Shown: positions 1 to 5,307 of the stretch, piece by piece | Layout of the letters: each line of letters opens with the position of its first letter | Position numbering within the stretch: position 1 is the stretch's first letter | NCBI GenBank assembly: GCA_035720945.1 | Contig: DASTNK010000132.1 | Coordinates: forward strand, 1 to 5,844 | From: SCQX01 sp035720945 | GTDB lineage: Bacteria; Pseudomonadota; Gammaproteobacteria; Burkholderiales; Burkholderiaceae_B | DNA: 5,844 nt | Reading direction: 5' to 3' | Program-made: the position numbers and the translations under genes | The notes under the pieces: generated by a model | What the model was told of the DNA's origin: nothing | The model's database searches: none | The model's input: the letters and a program-made list of their open reading frames with translations, nothing else

Positions 1-96
1 CAGCGCGCTGTGCGCCTCACCATCGAGAAAATAGTCGCAACGCGGTCGATCGCATTCAGCCACGCGCCATAGCAACGCCTTGGATTCACTGCCCAT
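1..96 (-). CDS. Start of an unidentified gene, possibly a small [2Fe-2S] oxidoreductase subunit (partial)
   Basis: This is the 5' end of a minus-strand gene that runs out of the window at base 1; about 32 residues are visible, beginning MGSESKALLWRVAECDRP. The chosen ATG (94-96) has an A/G-rich tract with AAAGAGAAG just upstream. An in-frame ATG at 118-120 would add eight residues (METSKEKR), and an in-frame stop at 130-132 rules out anything longer. It follows the second permease gene on the same strand at about 50 bases (26 for the longer form), so it is probably the next gene of the ABC operon. The pattern 'DRPRCDYFLDGEAHSAL' resembles the start of HcnA/SoxA-like [2Fe-2S] subunits of opine, sarcosine and hydrogen-cyanide-type dehydrogenases, in which a short beta-hairpin precedes the cluster cysteines. 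Those cysteines would lie outside the window, so this assignment is a guess; that a gene starts here is more secure. Confidence 0.55.
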   Translation of the reverse strand, partial: MGSESKALLWRVAECDRPRCDYFLDGEAHSAL

Positions 97-146
97 TCGC
101 TTCTCTTTACTTGTTTCCATGCCATGCGCTCAAGGCGCCACCCGCC

Positions 147-938
147 CTAATGACGCCCCACCAGAACTTTGTCCAGCCCATACACGCGGTCGAGAACGAA
201 CATGGCCACGGCCGTCAATCCGATCACCACCGCCGAGACCGCCGCCATCATGGGATCGATCGATTCGGTGGCATACATGTACATGCGCACCGGCAGCGTC
301 ACCGTGGAGGGCGAAGTAATGAATATCGACATGTTCAGTTCATCGAAACTGTTGATGAAGGCCAGCAGCCAGCCACCCGCCAGGCCAGGCAGGATCAACG
401 GCAGTGTGATCTTGAAGAACACCTCGGCACGGCTCGCACCCAGCGACTCGGCGGCGTGCTCGATGCTGCGATCGAATCCGACCAATGCCCCCAGCACCAG
501 GCGCATCACATAGGGGGTGATCACCACGACATGGCCCAGCACCAGCCAATAGAACGACCCCGCCTGATTCAACAAGGCGAAGAAGCGCAGCATGGAGATG
601 CCCAGCACCAGATGGGGAATCATCAGCGGCGAAAGAAACAGGCCGTTGAGGAAATCCCTTCCACGGAATTGGTGGCGCGCGATGGCCAGCGCGGCCGGTG
701 CGCCCAGGCACACCGCCAGGGTGGCCGAAAAAAACGCCAGCCACAGGCTGATCTTGAAGGCCTGCACAAAATCACTGTGATCGAAAATGGCGCGGAACCA
801 CCGAAGCGAGAATTCGGTGAACGGCAGCGTCAATGTGGGGGCCGGCGTGAACGCCACCCAGCACACGATCACCAGCGGCGCCAAAATGAAGATCACCACC
901 AGGGAGTGGAAAACCAGGGCCAGCGGGCCGTTCTTCAT
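147..938 (-). CDS. ABC transporter permease, PotC/YdcV-like (second inner-membrane subunit)
   Basis: This is an inner-membrane channel subunit of a polyamine/opine/iron-type ABC importer of 263 residues, the usual size for PotC relatives. Six hydrophobic segments are visible at roughly residues 6-30, 60-86, 97-122, 131-153, 181-205 and 225-250. Between the fourth and fifth lies the cytoplasmic EAA loop that docks on the ATPase: EHAAESLGASRAEVF starts at residue 160, with the conserved Gly at 167 and the IxLP end at 177-180. The adjacent ATGs at 939-941 and 936-938 are both possible. I chose 938 because AGAAGG then lies 5 bases upstream, against 2 bases for the first. The start is 9 bases after the stop of the partner permease, so the two are almost certainly co-translated. 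The substrate cannot be read from the permease; a cationic amine, opine or similar is inferred from family membership. Confidence 0.93.
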   Translation of the reverse strand: MKNGPLALVFHSLVVIFILAPLVIVCWVAFTPAPTLTLPFTEFSLRWFRAIFDHSDFVQAFKISLWLAFFSATLAVCLGAPAALAIARHQFRGRDFLNGLFLSPLMIPHLVLGISMLRFFALLNQAGSFYWLVLGHVVVITPYVMRLVLGALVGFDRSIEHAAESLGASRAEVFFKITLPLILPGLAGGWLLAFINSFDELNMSIFITSPSTVTLPVRMYMYATESIDPMMAAVSAVVIGLTAVAMFVLDRVYGLDKVLVGRH

Positions 939-947
939 CATGGCCTT

Positions 948-1799
948 CTACCCCAGGCTGCGCTTGTAAAAGCGCTCCACGATGCGCCCGTACGACATCA
1001 TGATCAGTACGTTCGCGATCAGCAAAAGAATGGCGATAGCCGCCCCCAATGGCCAGTTCAATTGGACAAGGAACTGGTCATAGACAACCGATGCCGCAAG
1101 CTTGAGGCGCCGGCCTCCCAACAGCGCCGGGATGGCGAACGAGCTGGCGGTCAGGCCGAACACGATCAGGCTCCCGGACAGCAACCCAGGCAGCGCCTGC
1201 GGCGCGACGACATGCCAGAACGTCTGCGATCGTGTGGCGTTGAGCGAGTAGGCGGCCTGCTCCACGGTTGGATCGGCTTTCTGCAGCGAGGTCCACACAG
1301 GAATGACCATGAACGGCAGCATCACATGCACCAGGGCGATGATGACCGCTGTCGGGGTGTACATGATCGGGCCGAACCCCAGCCGGGTGGCGATCTGGCC
1401 GACGATGCCCGCCGGGTTGAGCAGAATCGTCCAGCCGAAAGCGCGCACCACCAGGGACACCAGCAATGGCGACAGCACCAGCAGCAGGAAAATAGAGCGC
1501 CACGGCCGTCCCATGCGACTGAGGATATACGCCTCGGGCCCGCCAATGACCACACAGAGCGCCGTGGTCACCAATGAGATCCACAGCGTGCGCCAGAAAA
1601 TCTTCAGGAAGTAGCTGTCGGTCACGACAGTCAGGTATTGGCCCGTCGTGTAGCCGGGCAGTATGCCCTTCTGGTAGTCGAACTGATGGAACGACAGAAC
1701 CAGCGTCAACACCAGCGGAATCAGCACCAGAAGCGTGAACAGCACACCCAATGGCATCGTCCCCCACCACGCACCGATGCCCCGCCTTGTCGTTGCCAT
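948..1799 (-). CDS. ABC transporter permease, PotB-like (first inner-membrane subunit)
   Basis: This is the other channel subunit of the importer, 283 residues, pairing with the PotC-like permease that follows it. Hydrophobic segments are visible at about residues 14-37, 69-93, 101-127, 149-171, 205-228 and 250-275, with the long loop after segment 1 that is usual in PotB proteins. The EAA loop (from residue 180, EQAAYSLNATRSQTF, ending in APQALP) is recognisable, but the normally conserved glycine is Asn187 (codon AAC). I chose the ATG at 1797-1799 rather than an in-frame start 31 codons upstream. It begins 4 bases after the ATPase stop, a standard coupled arrangement, and the extra residues would lie wholly within the ATPase gene and look like shadow sequence. 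No strong Shine-Dalgarno is seen, only a weak GAAG, which fits translational coupling. It probably acts with the ATPase and second permease to import an amine-like solute. Confidence 0.92.
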   Translation of the reverse strand: MATTRRGIGAWWGTMPLGVLFTLLVLIPLVLTLVLSFHQFDYQKGILPGYTTGQYLTVVTDSYFLKIFWRTLWISLVTTALCVVIGGPEAYILSRMGRPWRSIFLLLVLSPLLVSLVVRAFGWTILLNPAGIVGQIATRLGFGPIMYTPTAVIIALVHVMLPFMVIPVWTSLQKADPTVEQAAYSLNATRSQTFWHVVAPQALPGLLSGSLIVFGLTASSFAIPALLGGRRLKLAASVVYDQFLVQLNWPLGAAIAILLLIANVLIMMSYGRIVERFYKRSLG

Positions 1800-1803
1800 G
1801 GCT

Positions 1804-2856
1804 TCAGTGCTCGCCAGGAAGGGTACGCACGGCATCCGATACCCAATCAACGTTGACGTTGGCATTCGCGTCGTAGACACGCTTGCCGTCATTGGGCGTC
1901 ACCACCACCAAGGGTCCGAGCACCGAATCCAGCTCGTACAGCCACTGGCTCCCGAGGAAATAGCGTGAACGCACCACACATCCCGACAGCCGCCCCACCT
2001 GGTCTGTCAGGAACAATTTCTCCGGACGCAGGGAAACCCGCACGCGCGATCCGGCGGATGGGAGATCGATCGCATCGAGGGTGAGCGGCCCGCATCGGAC
2101 GACTTGGCGCCCATCAATAGTGGCGACCTCGCCATCGACCAGGTTGGTCTTTCCCACGAACGTCGAGATGAAGCTGGTGCGGGGATGCTCATAAATACGG
2201 TAGGGCTCATCAACCTGCACCGCCCGCCCTTCCTGCATGACCACCACGCGATCGCTGGTGGACATGGCTTCGGATTGATCATGCGTGACCATGATGGTGG
2301 TGGTGCCAACCGTGCGTTGGATGCGACGCAGTTCGTACTGCATTTCCTCACGCAGCTTGGCATCCAGATTGGACAGCGGTTCGTCCAGAAGCAGCACCGG
2401 CGGGCGGATGACCAGAGCACGGGCCAGGGCCACGCGCTGGCGCTGGCCACCGGACAGCTCGCGCGGATAGCGGTCGGCGTACTTGTCGAGTTTGACCAGG
2501 CTCAATGCCTGGGCCACGCGTTCGGCCTGTTCGGCTTTGGGCACTTTGCGCGTGGCCAATCCAAACGCCACATTGCGCCCGACAGTCATGTGGGGGAACA
2601 GCGCATACGTCTGGAACACGATGCCAAGTCCGCGCGTGTTCGGCCTCGCATGGGTGATGTCCACCCCATCGAGTGAGATGGTCCCCTGCGTCACGTCGGC
2701 GAATCCGGCGATCATTTGCAGCGTCGTGGTCTTGCCACAACCCGAAGGCCCCAGAAGCGAAACGAACTCCCCCTTCTCCACGCTCAGGCTCAGATCGGAG
2801 ACGACCCGAAGGGCCCCGTAGTTTTTTGAAACTCCCGTGAGTGTCAAGAATGACAT
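1804..2856 (-). CDS. ABC transporter ATP-binding protein, PotA-like
   Basis: This is the cytoplasmic ATPase that powers the importer, 350 residues as started here. All nucleotide-binding motifs are present: Walker A GPSGCGKTT at 36-44, Q-loop Gln82 in VFQTYALFPHMTV, signature LSGGQRQR at 134-141, Walker B VLLLDEP at 154-160, D-loop SNLD at 162-165 and switch His192. The remaining 140 or so residues form the C-terminal regulatory region, with a TOBE-like segment around VRVSLRPEKLFL. This is typical of the PotA/FbpC/MalK group, whose members serve spermidine/putrescine, ferric-iron or sugar importers. An in-frame ATG 14 codons upstream exists, but the ATG at 2854-2856 has a good Shine-Dalgarno (AAGGGA, 5 bases away) and gives the canonical N-terminus. 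It is the first gene of the operon. PotA-type operons often include a substrate-binding-protein gene, and none is found in this window. Confidence 0.96.
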   Translation of the reverse strand: MSFLTLTGVSKNYGALRVVSDLSLSVEKGEFVSLLGPSGCGKTTTLQMIAGFADVTQGTISLDGVDITHARPNTRGLGIVFQTYALFPHMTVGRNVAFGLATRKVPKAEQAERVAQALSLVKLDKYADRYPRELSGGQRQRVALARALVIRPPVLLLDEPLSNLDAKLREEMQYELRRIQRTVGTTTIMVTHDQSEAMSTSDRVVVMQEGRAVQVDEPYRIYEHPRTSFISTFVGKTNLVDGEVATIDGRQVVRCGPLTLDAIDLPSAGSRVRVSLRPEKLFLTDQVGRLSGCVVRSRYFLGSQWLYELDSVLGPLVVVTPNDGKRVYDANANVNVDWVSDAVRTLPGEH

Positions 2857-2861
2857 GTTTG

Positions 2862-2867
2862 TCCCTT
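2862..2867 (-). promoter_or_regulatory. Ribosome binding site deciding the start of the ABC ATPase gene
   Basis: The minus strand reads AAGGGA followed by five bases and ATG at 2856. No comparable site precedes the in-frame ATG at 2898, so this site supports the shorter protein. Confidence 0.7.
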
Positions 2868-2906
2868 GCGGCGCGTGCTTGTCCCGGTCTCCCGGCACGC
2901 CATGCC

Positions 2907-2943
2907 GACTGGCCGACGTGCTTCTTCAATGTGTCGGCCAGTC
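2907..2943. repeat. Perfect 11-bp inverted repeat over the -10 and start of the ABC operon (candidate operator)
   Basis: The arms are GACTGGCCGAC (2907-2917) and GTCGGCCAGTC (2933-2943), exact reverse complements, separated by 15 bases. One arm overlaps four of the six -10 bases and runs to about the predicted transcription start; the other lies in the early leader. If transcription starts near 2933, almost all of the upstream arm is absent from the RNA. A DNA operator for a dimeric or tetrameric regulator is therefore more likely than an RNA hairpin. No T-tract follows either arm, so it is not an intrinsic terminator. The binding protein is unknown; the divergently encoded IclR-type regulator is the obvious candidate. 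Confidence 0.6.
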
Positions 2944-2968
2944 TAGGAAGCAAAATCCACTCCGTCAA
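2940..2968 (-). promoter_or_regulatory. Sigma70-type promoter of the ABC transporter operon
   Basis: The minus strand reads TTGACG (2968-2963, five of six matches to TTGACA), a 17-base spacer, and TAGACT (2945-2940, four of six matches to TATAAT). Transcription would begin near 2933, giving an untranslated leader of about 77 bases. The region directly upstream of the -35 is extremely A/T-rich, starting with an A6 tract on the minus strand (plus-strand T6 at 2971-2976), so it could act as an UP element. The -10 hexamer overlaps one arm of a perfect 11-bp inverted repeat, suggesting that a repressor can block this promoter. No experimental support is available; the call rests on consensus match and position. 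Confidence 0.6.
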
Positions 2969-2998
2969 CGTTTTTTCACTATTATTGGAATTTAATTA

Positions 2999-3027
2999 TT
3001 TAAATTTTCATTGAATGAAATTAAAAT
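2999..3027 (+). promoter_or_regulatory. Candidate promoter of the IclR-family regulator gene
   Basis: TTTAAA (2999-3004, four of six matches to TTGACA) is followed after 17 bases by TAAAAT (3022-3027, five of six matches to TATAAT). The start would be near 3034, with a leader of about 22 bases. In sequence this A/T-rich such matches arise easily by chance; TTGAAT at 3012-3017 with TAATAT at 3036-3041 is a weaker alternative. The spacer of the preferred promoter contains a 15-base palindrome, which would suit autorepression. Confidence 0.35.
3006..3020. promoter_or_regulatory. 15-bp palindrome, candidate IclR-type operator
   Basis: TTTCATT-G-AATGAAA is a perfect 7+1+7 palindrome lying between the candidate -35 and -10 of the regulator gene, about 36 bases before its ATG. 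Known operators of IclR-family members such as IclR and KdgR are short A/T-rich palindromes with TTTCA/TGAAA-like half-sites, and this site fits that style. It is about 73-87 bases upstream of the predicted start of the divergent ABC operon, so one bound protein could influence both promoters. The assignment is inferred from symmetry and position only. Confidence 0.45.
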
Positions 3028-3055
3028 ATCATAATTAATATCAATACACATAAAA

Positions 3056-3937
3056 ATGAAAAATCAAGAAGATGATACATCTTCGGAGACATCCGGCACG
3101 CTGCAGCGCGGCTTCGCCGTGATCCGCGCCCTGGCCGAGGTTCCCGATGGCGGTTTGCGCCTCAAACAAGTCGCCCAGGCCACTGGCCTGGCGCAACCCA
3201 CCGCGCATCGATTGTTGAAATCCCTGGTCCAGGAACGCGTGGTCGAACAAACCGCGGGAGGGAAGAATTACCGACTTTGCATAGAGTTCTACGCCCTGGC
3301 GGCCAGGGCCGGCAGTGGGTACTCGTCGTTTCGCGAGCTATGCCGTCCGGCGCTGCTGCGCCTGTCGGGTGTGCTGAATGACACGGTCTTCCTCATGGTG
3401 CGCAGCGGCTTCGATGTCCTGTGCATGGATCGCGTCGAAGGTCCGCTGCCCATCCGCTCATACACCAGTGACATAGGCGGCCGTATTCCCCTGGGACTCG
3501 GTCAGGCGGGCACCGTGATCCTGGCCCTGCTACCGCCCGGCGAGCAAGAAGAGATCATCCGGTTCAATGTGCCCAGGCTGCGGCATCTGGGCTATATCGA
3601 CGAAGTATTCCTGCGCGCCCAGATCGAGCGCGCACGCGCACAGAACCACGCTGTCAGCCAGGGGCAGGGCCCCATCCAGGGTATGGGCGGGGTATCCGTA
3701 GCCATCACTGACCCAAACGGCTATGTGGTGGGAGCGATCAGCATCGGCACACTCAGTGAACGCCTGAATGACGAACGCCTGCCGCACATCCTGCATGTCC
3801 TGCACCAGGAAGCCGACCGAATCAGCCGGCAAGTCAACCCTTTCGACCCCGCCCTCAAGCATCCCTCGCAGTACCTGGGGCCGGCGCATGTAGGCGACGT
3901 GAAACCGGCGGATTTCTCGATCACCCCGCCTCTGTGA
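3056..3937 (+). CDS. IclR-family transcriptional regulator
   Basis: This is a 293-residue DNA-binding regulator. After an acidic, Ser/Thr-rich lead of about 13 residues, the winged helix-turn-helix covers about residues 14-75. It has the family opening SGTLQRGFAVIRALAE and a recognition region VAQATGLAQPTAHRLLKSL at 39-57. The effector-binding IclR domain follows, with IGGRIPLGLGQAGTVILALL, a GVSVAITDP strand and AISIGTLSERL near its end. About 30 residues trail this domain, making the protein a little longer than the usual 250-270. The ATG at 3056 is the only sensible start, since the family domain begins soon after, yet it has no Shine-Dalgarno and lies in A/T-rich sequence. It is divergent from the ABC importer operon, so that operon is the most likely target, with a substrate-related ligand as effector; autoregulation through the palindrome at 3006-3020 is plausible. 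The ligand is unknown. Confidence 0.95.
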   Translation: MKNQEDDTSSETSGTLQRGFAVIRALAEVPDGGLRLKQVAQATGLAQPTAHRLLKSLVQERVVEQTAGGKNYRLCIEFYALAARAGSGYSSFRELCRPALLRLSGVLNDTVFLMVRSGFDVLCMDRVEGPLPIRSYTSDIGGRIPLGLGQAGTVILALLPPGEQEEIIRFNVPRLRHLGYIDEVFLRAQIERARAQNHAVSQGQGPIQGMGGVSVAITDPNGYVVGAISIGTLSERLNDERLPHILHVLHQEADRISRQVNPFDPALKHPSQYLGPAHVGDVKPADFSITPPL

Positions 3938-3993
3938 TCAAGGGTCTGCATGCTCGGCCAGCGGCGTCACCGCCACCCACAACCCGCCACCCG

Positions 3994-5250
3994 TCAAACC
4001 AGCCGCACCTTCCGCACGCTCGACAGATAGATCAGAATCAACGACACCCACACGATCCCATACAGCAGCATGAAACAGCTGGAGCGAATGCGGAAGGTGT
4101 CGAGCAGCACGCCAAAAAGAATCGGCAGCAGGAAGCCGCCCACCCCGCCAGCCAGCCCCACGATCCCCGTGACCAATCCCATGTTTTCCTGGAAATCGTC
4201 GGCGACATACTTGAACGTGGACGCCATGCCGAACGCCAGCACCGCGCCCAGGATGAAGGCCAGCACGACGAACGCCACCATAGAAATGCTCAGATGCAGT
4301 GTCACCGGGCCGTCAACCGTGTGGATGACCAGGTCGGTCTTCGGATACGACAGGATGAACAGGCAGACCCACGCCACCCATAGCCCCCACCACGTCACCG
4401 CATGGGCGCCGAAGCGATCGGACAAGGCGCCACCCACGGCGCGCAGGATCGACCCGGGCAACGCGAAACCCGCGGCCAATGCCGCGGCCATGGCGACGGA
4501 CATGCCATACTCCAACGTCAGGTACTGTGGCAACCACAACGACAGGGCCGTGAATCCGCCGAACGTGATCGAGTAGTATTGGCACAGATGCCAGACCCGA
4601 CGGTCGCGCAGCACCTTGAACGCGTCCCGCATTGGCGCGCCGGCCCGCCCCTTACCGGGATCGCGCGCGGCCAGAAGCCAGAAAACCACGGCGGTGACGA
4701 GCAACACCACGGCATACACGCGCGGCACCATCCGCCATCCATAAGCGGCTTGCAGGCCGGGGGTGATGAACAGATTGACCGCGGCCCCGACCGCGCCCGC
4801 ACCGAAGAAACCCATGACGAAGCCGCGCTTTTCCTGGGAGAAGAACCGCGCCACATACGGCGTGCCGATGGCGAACGATGCCCCCACGCACCCCAGACAA
4901 AGGCCGATCAGCAGGAACTGCCACAACTGTGTCGCGTAACTGACCAGATAGACGGGCGGCGCGCACGCCACCAGCAAGGCGGTCATCATGTTGCGACCAC
5001 CAAACCGGTCGGTCCACGCCCCCAGCGGCAGCCGCATGATGGCGCCGGTGAGCACCGGGGTGGCGGTGAGCAGGCCGAATTCCGTGCTGTTCAGCCCCAG
5101 TTCGTGGCGGATGGGGATGCCCAGCACCCCGAACATCATCCAGACGACAAAGCAGACGAGAAAAGCGAACGTGCTGACGAACAACGTGGTGTACGCCCTG
5201 GCCGGCGACAGCGCGGGCGCCGAGGGAGGGGTTTGCGAGAGTGTGGCCAT
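3994..5250 (-). CDS. NarK-like major facilitator transporter (nitrate/nitrite porter family relative)
   Basis: This inner-membrane MFS carrier of 418 residues has about 12 hydrophobic segments. Its closest recognisable relatives are NarK1-type nitrate/proton symporters. Arg73 in the second membrane segment (LTGAIMRLPLGAWTDRFGG) and Arg270 in a later segment (GSILRAVGGALSDRFG) match the two arginines that bind nitrate in E. coli NarK. The late GIVGLAGGVGGFLLP segment matches the second glycine-rich signature. The first signature reads GAGAVGAAV, with Ala where NarK1 proteins normally have Asn (GAGNVGAAV), so the substrate may not be nitrate. I chose the ATG at 5248-5250 because AGGAG lies 5 bases upstream; a GTG two codons earlier overlaps that AGGAG. 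No nitrate reductase gene is visible. It follows another MFS gene on the same strand and converges with the IclR-type gene. Family is secure, substrate is not. Confidence 0.88.
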   Translation of the reverse strand: MATLSQTPPSAPALSPARAYTTLFVSTFAFLVCFVVWMMFGVLGIPIRHELGLNSTEFGLLTATPVLTGAIMRLPLGAWTDRFGGRNMMTALLVACAPPVYLVSYATQLWQFLLIGLCLGCVGASFAIGTPYVARFFSQEKRGFVMGFFGAGAVGAAVNLFITPGLQAAYGWRMVPRVYAVVLLVTAVVFWLLAARDPGKGRAGAPMRDAFKVLRDRRVWHLCQYYSITFGGFTALSLWLPQYLTLEYGMSVAMAAALAAGFALPGSILRAVGGALSDRFGAHAVTWWGLWVAWVCLFILSYPKTDLVIHTVDGPVTLHLSISMVAFVVLAFILGAVLAFGMASTFKYVADDFQENMGLVTGIVGLAGGVGGFLLPILFGVLLDTFRIRSSCFMLLYGIVWVSLILIYLSSVRKVRLV

Positions 5251-5255
5251 GTGCA

Positions 5256-5260
5256 CTCCT
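5256..5260 (-). promoter_or_regulatory. Ribosome binding site deciding the start of the NarK-like gene
   Basis: The minus strand reads AGGAG, five bases, then ATG at 5250. The in-frame GTG at 5256-5254 overlaps this site and so is unlikely to be the true start. Confidence 0.75.
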
Positions 5261-5307
5261 GGAAACGTCGAGGTTCGTGGTGGGGAGAGCGATCGCCGCA
5301 GGCGACA

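Larger units (their letters stand above)
2971..3055. other. Very A/T-rich divergent control region
   Basis: By direct count these 85 bases contain only 11 G or C (about 13%), inside a window that is otherwise clearly GC-rich. The stretch fills the space between the -35 of the ABC operon and the ATG of the IclR-type gene. It contains several short inverted repeats: AATTTAA/TTAAATT at 2989-2995 and 3000-3006, and the palindrome at 3006-3020. A direct repeat of ATATCA also occurs at 3026-3031 and 3039-3044. It likely serves as an UP element, a bendable or easily melted promoter region, and a regulator-binding site. No reading frame is supported in it. Confidence 0.6.

Noticed and set aside
251..263. 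Overlapping GATC/CGAT repeats (gggatcgatcgat), with a similar run near 2065.
   Set aside because: They lie inside coding sequence, are short, and are explained by codon choice for Asp, Ile and Ser; no array or spacing pattern is seen.
111..1577. A 488-codon open frame on the plus strand opposite both permeases.
   Set aside because: Its translation is dominated by His, Gln, Arg and Asp with no recognisable domain, as expected when a GC-rich minus-strand gene is read in antisense; the opposite strand encodes clear membrane permeases.
2884..2895. CCGG-GAGA-CCGG on the minus strand in the ABC operon leader, a possible GNRA-loop hairpin.
   Set aside because: The stem has only four pairs and does not extend; I see no accompanying riboswitch core or shielding of the AAGGGA site.
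3938..3993. The convergent gap between the IclR-type and NarK-like genes, searched for a bidirectional terminator.
   Set aside because: It contains only a four-pair GGCG/CGCC match and no T-tracts; nothing supportable is found in these 56 bases.
5293..5305. TCGCC-TGC-GGCGA hairpin three bases after the stop of the partial MFS gene.
   Set aside because: It has a five-pair stem, a three-base loop and no following T-tract, too weak to call a terminator.
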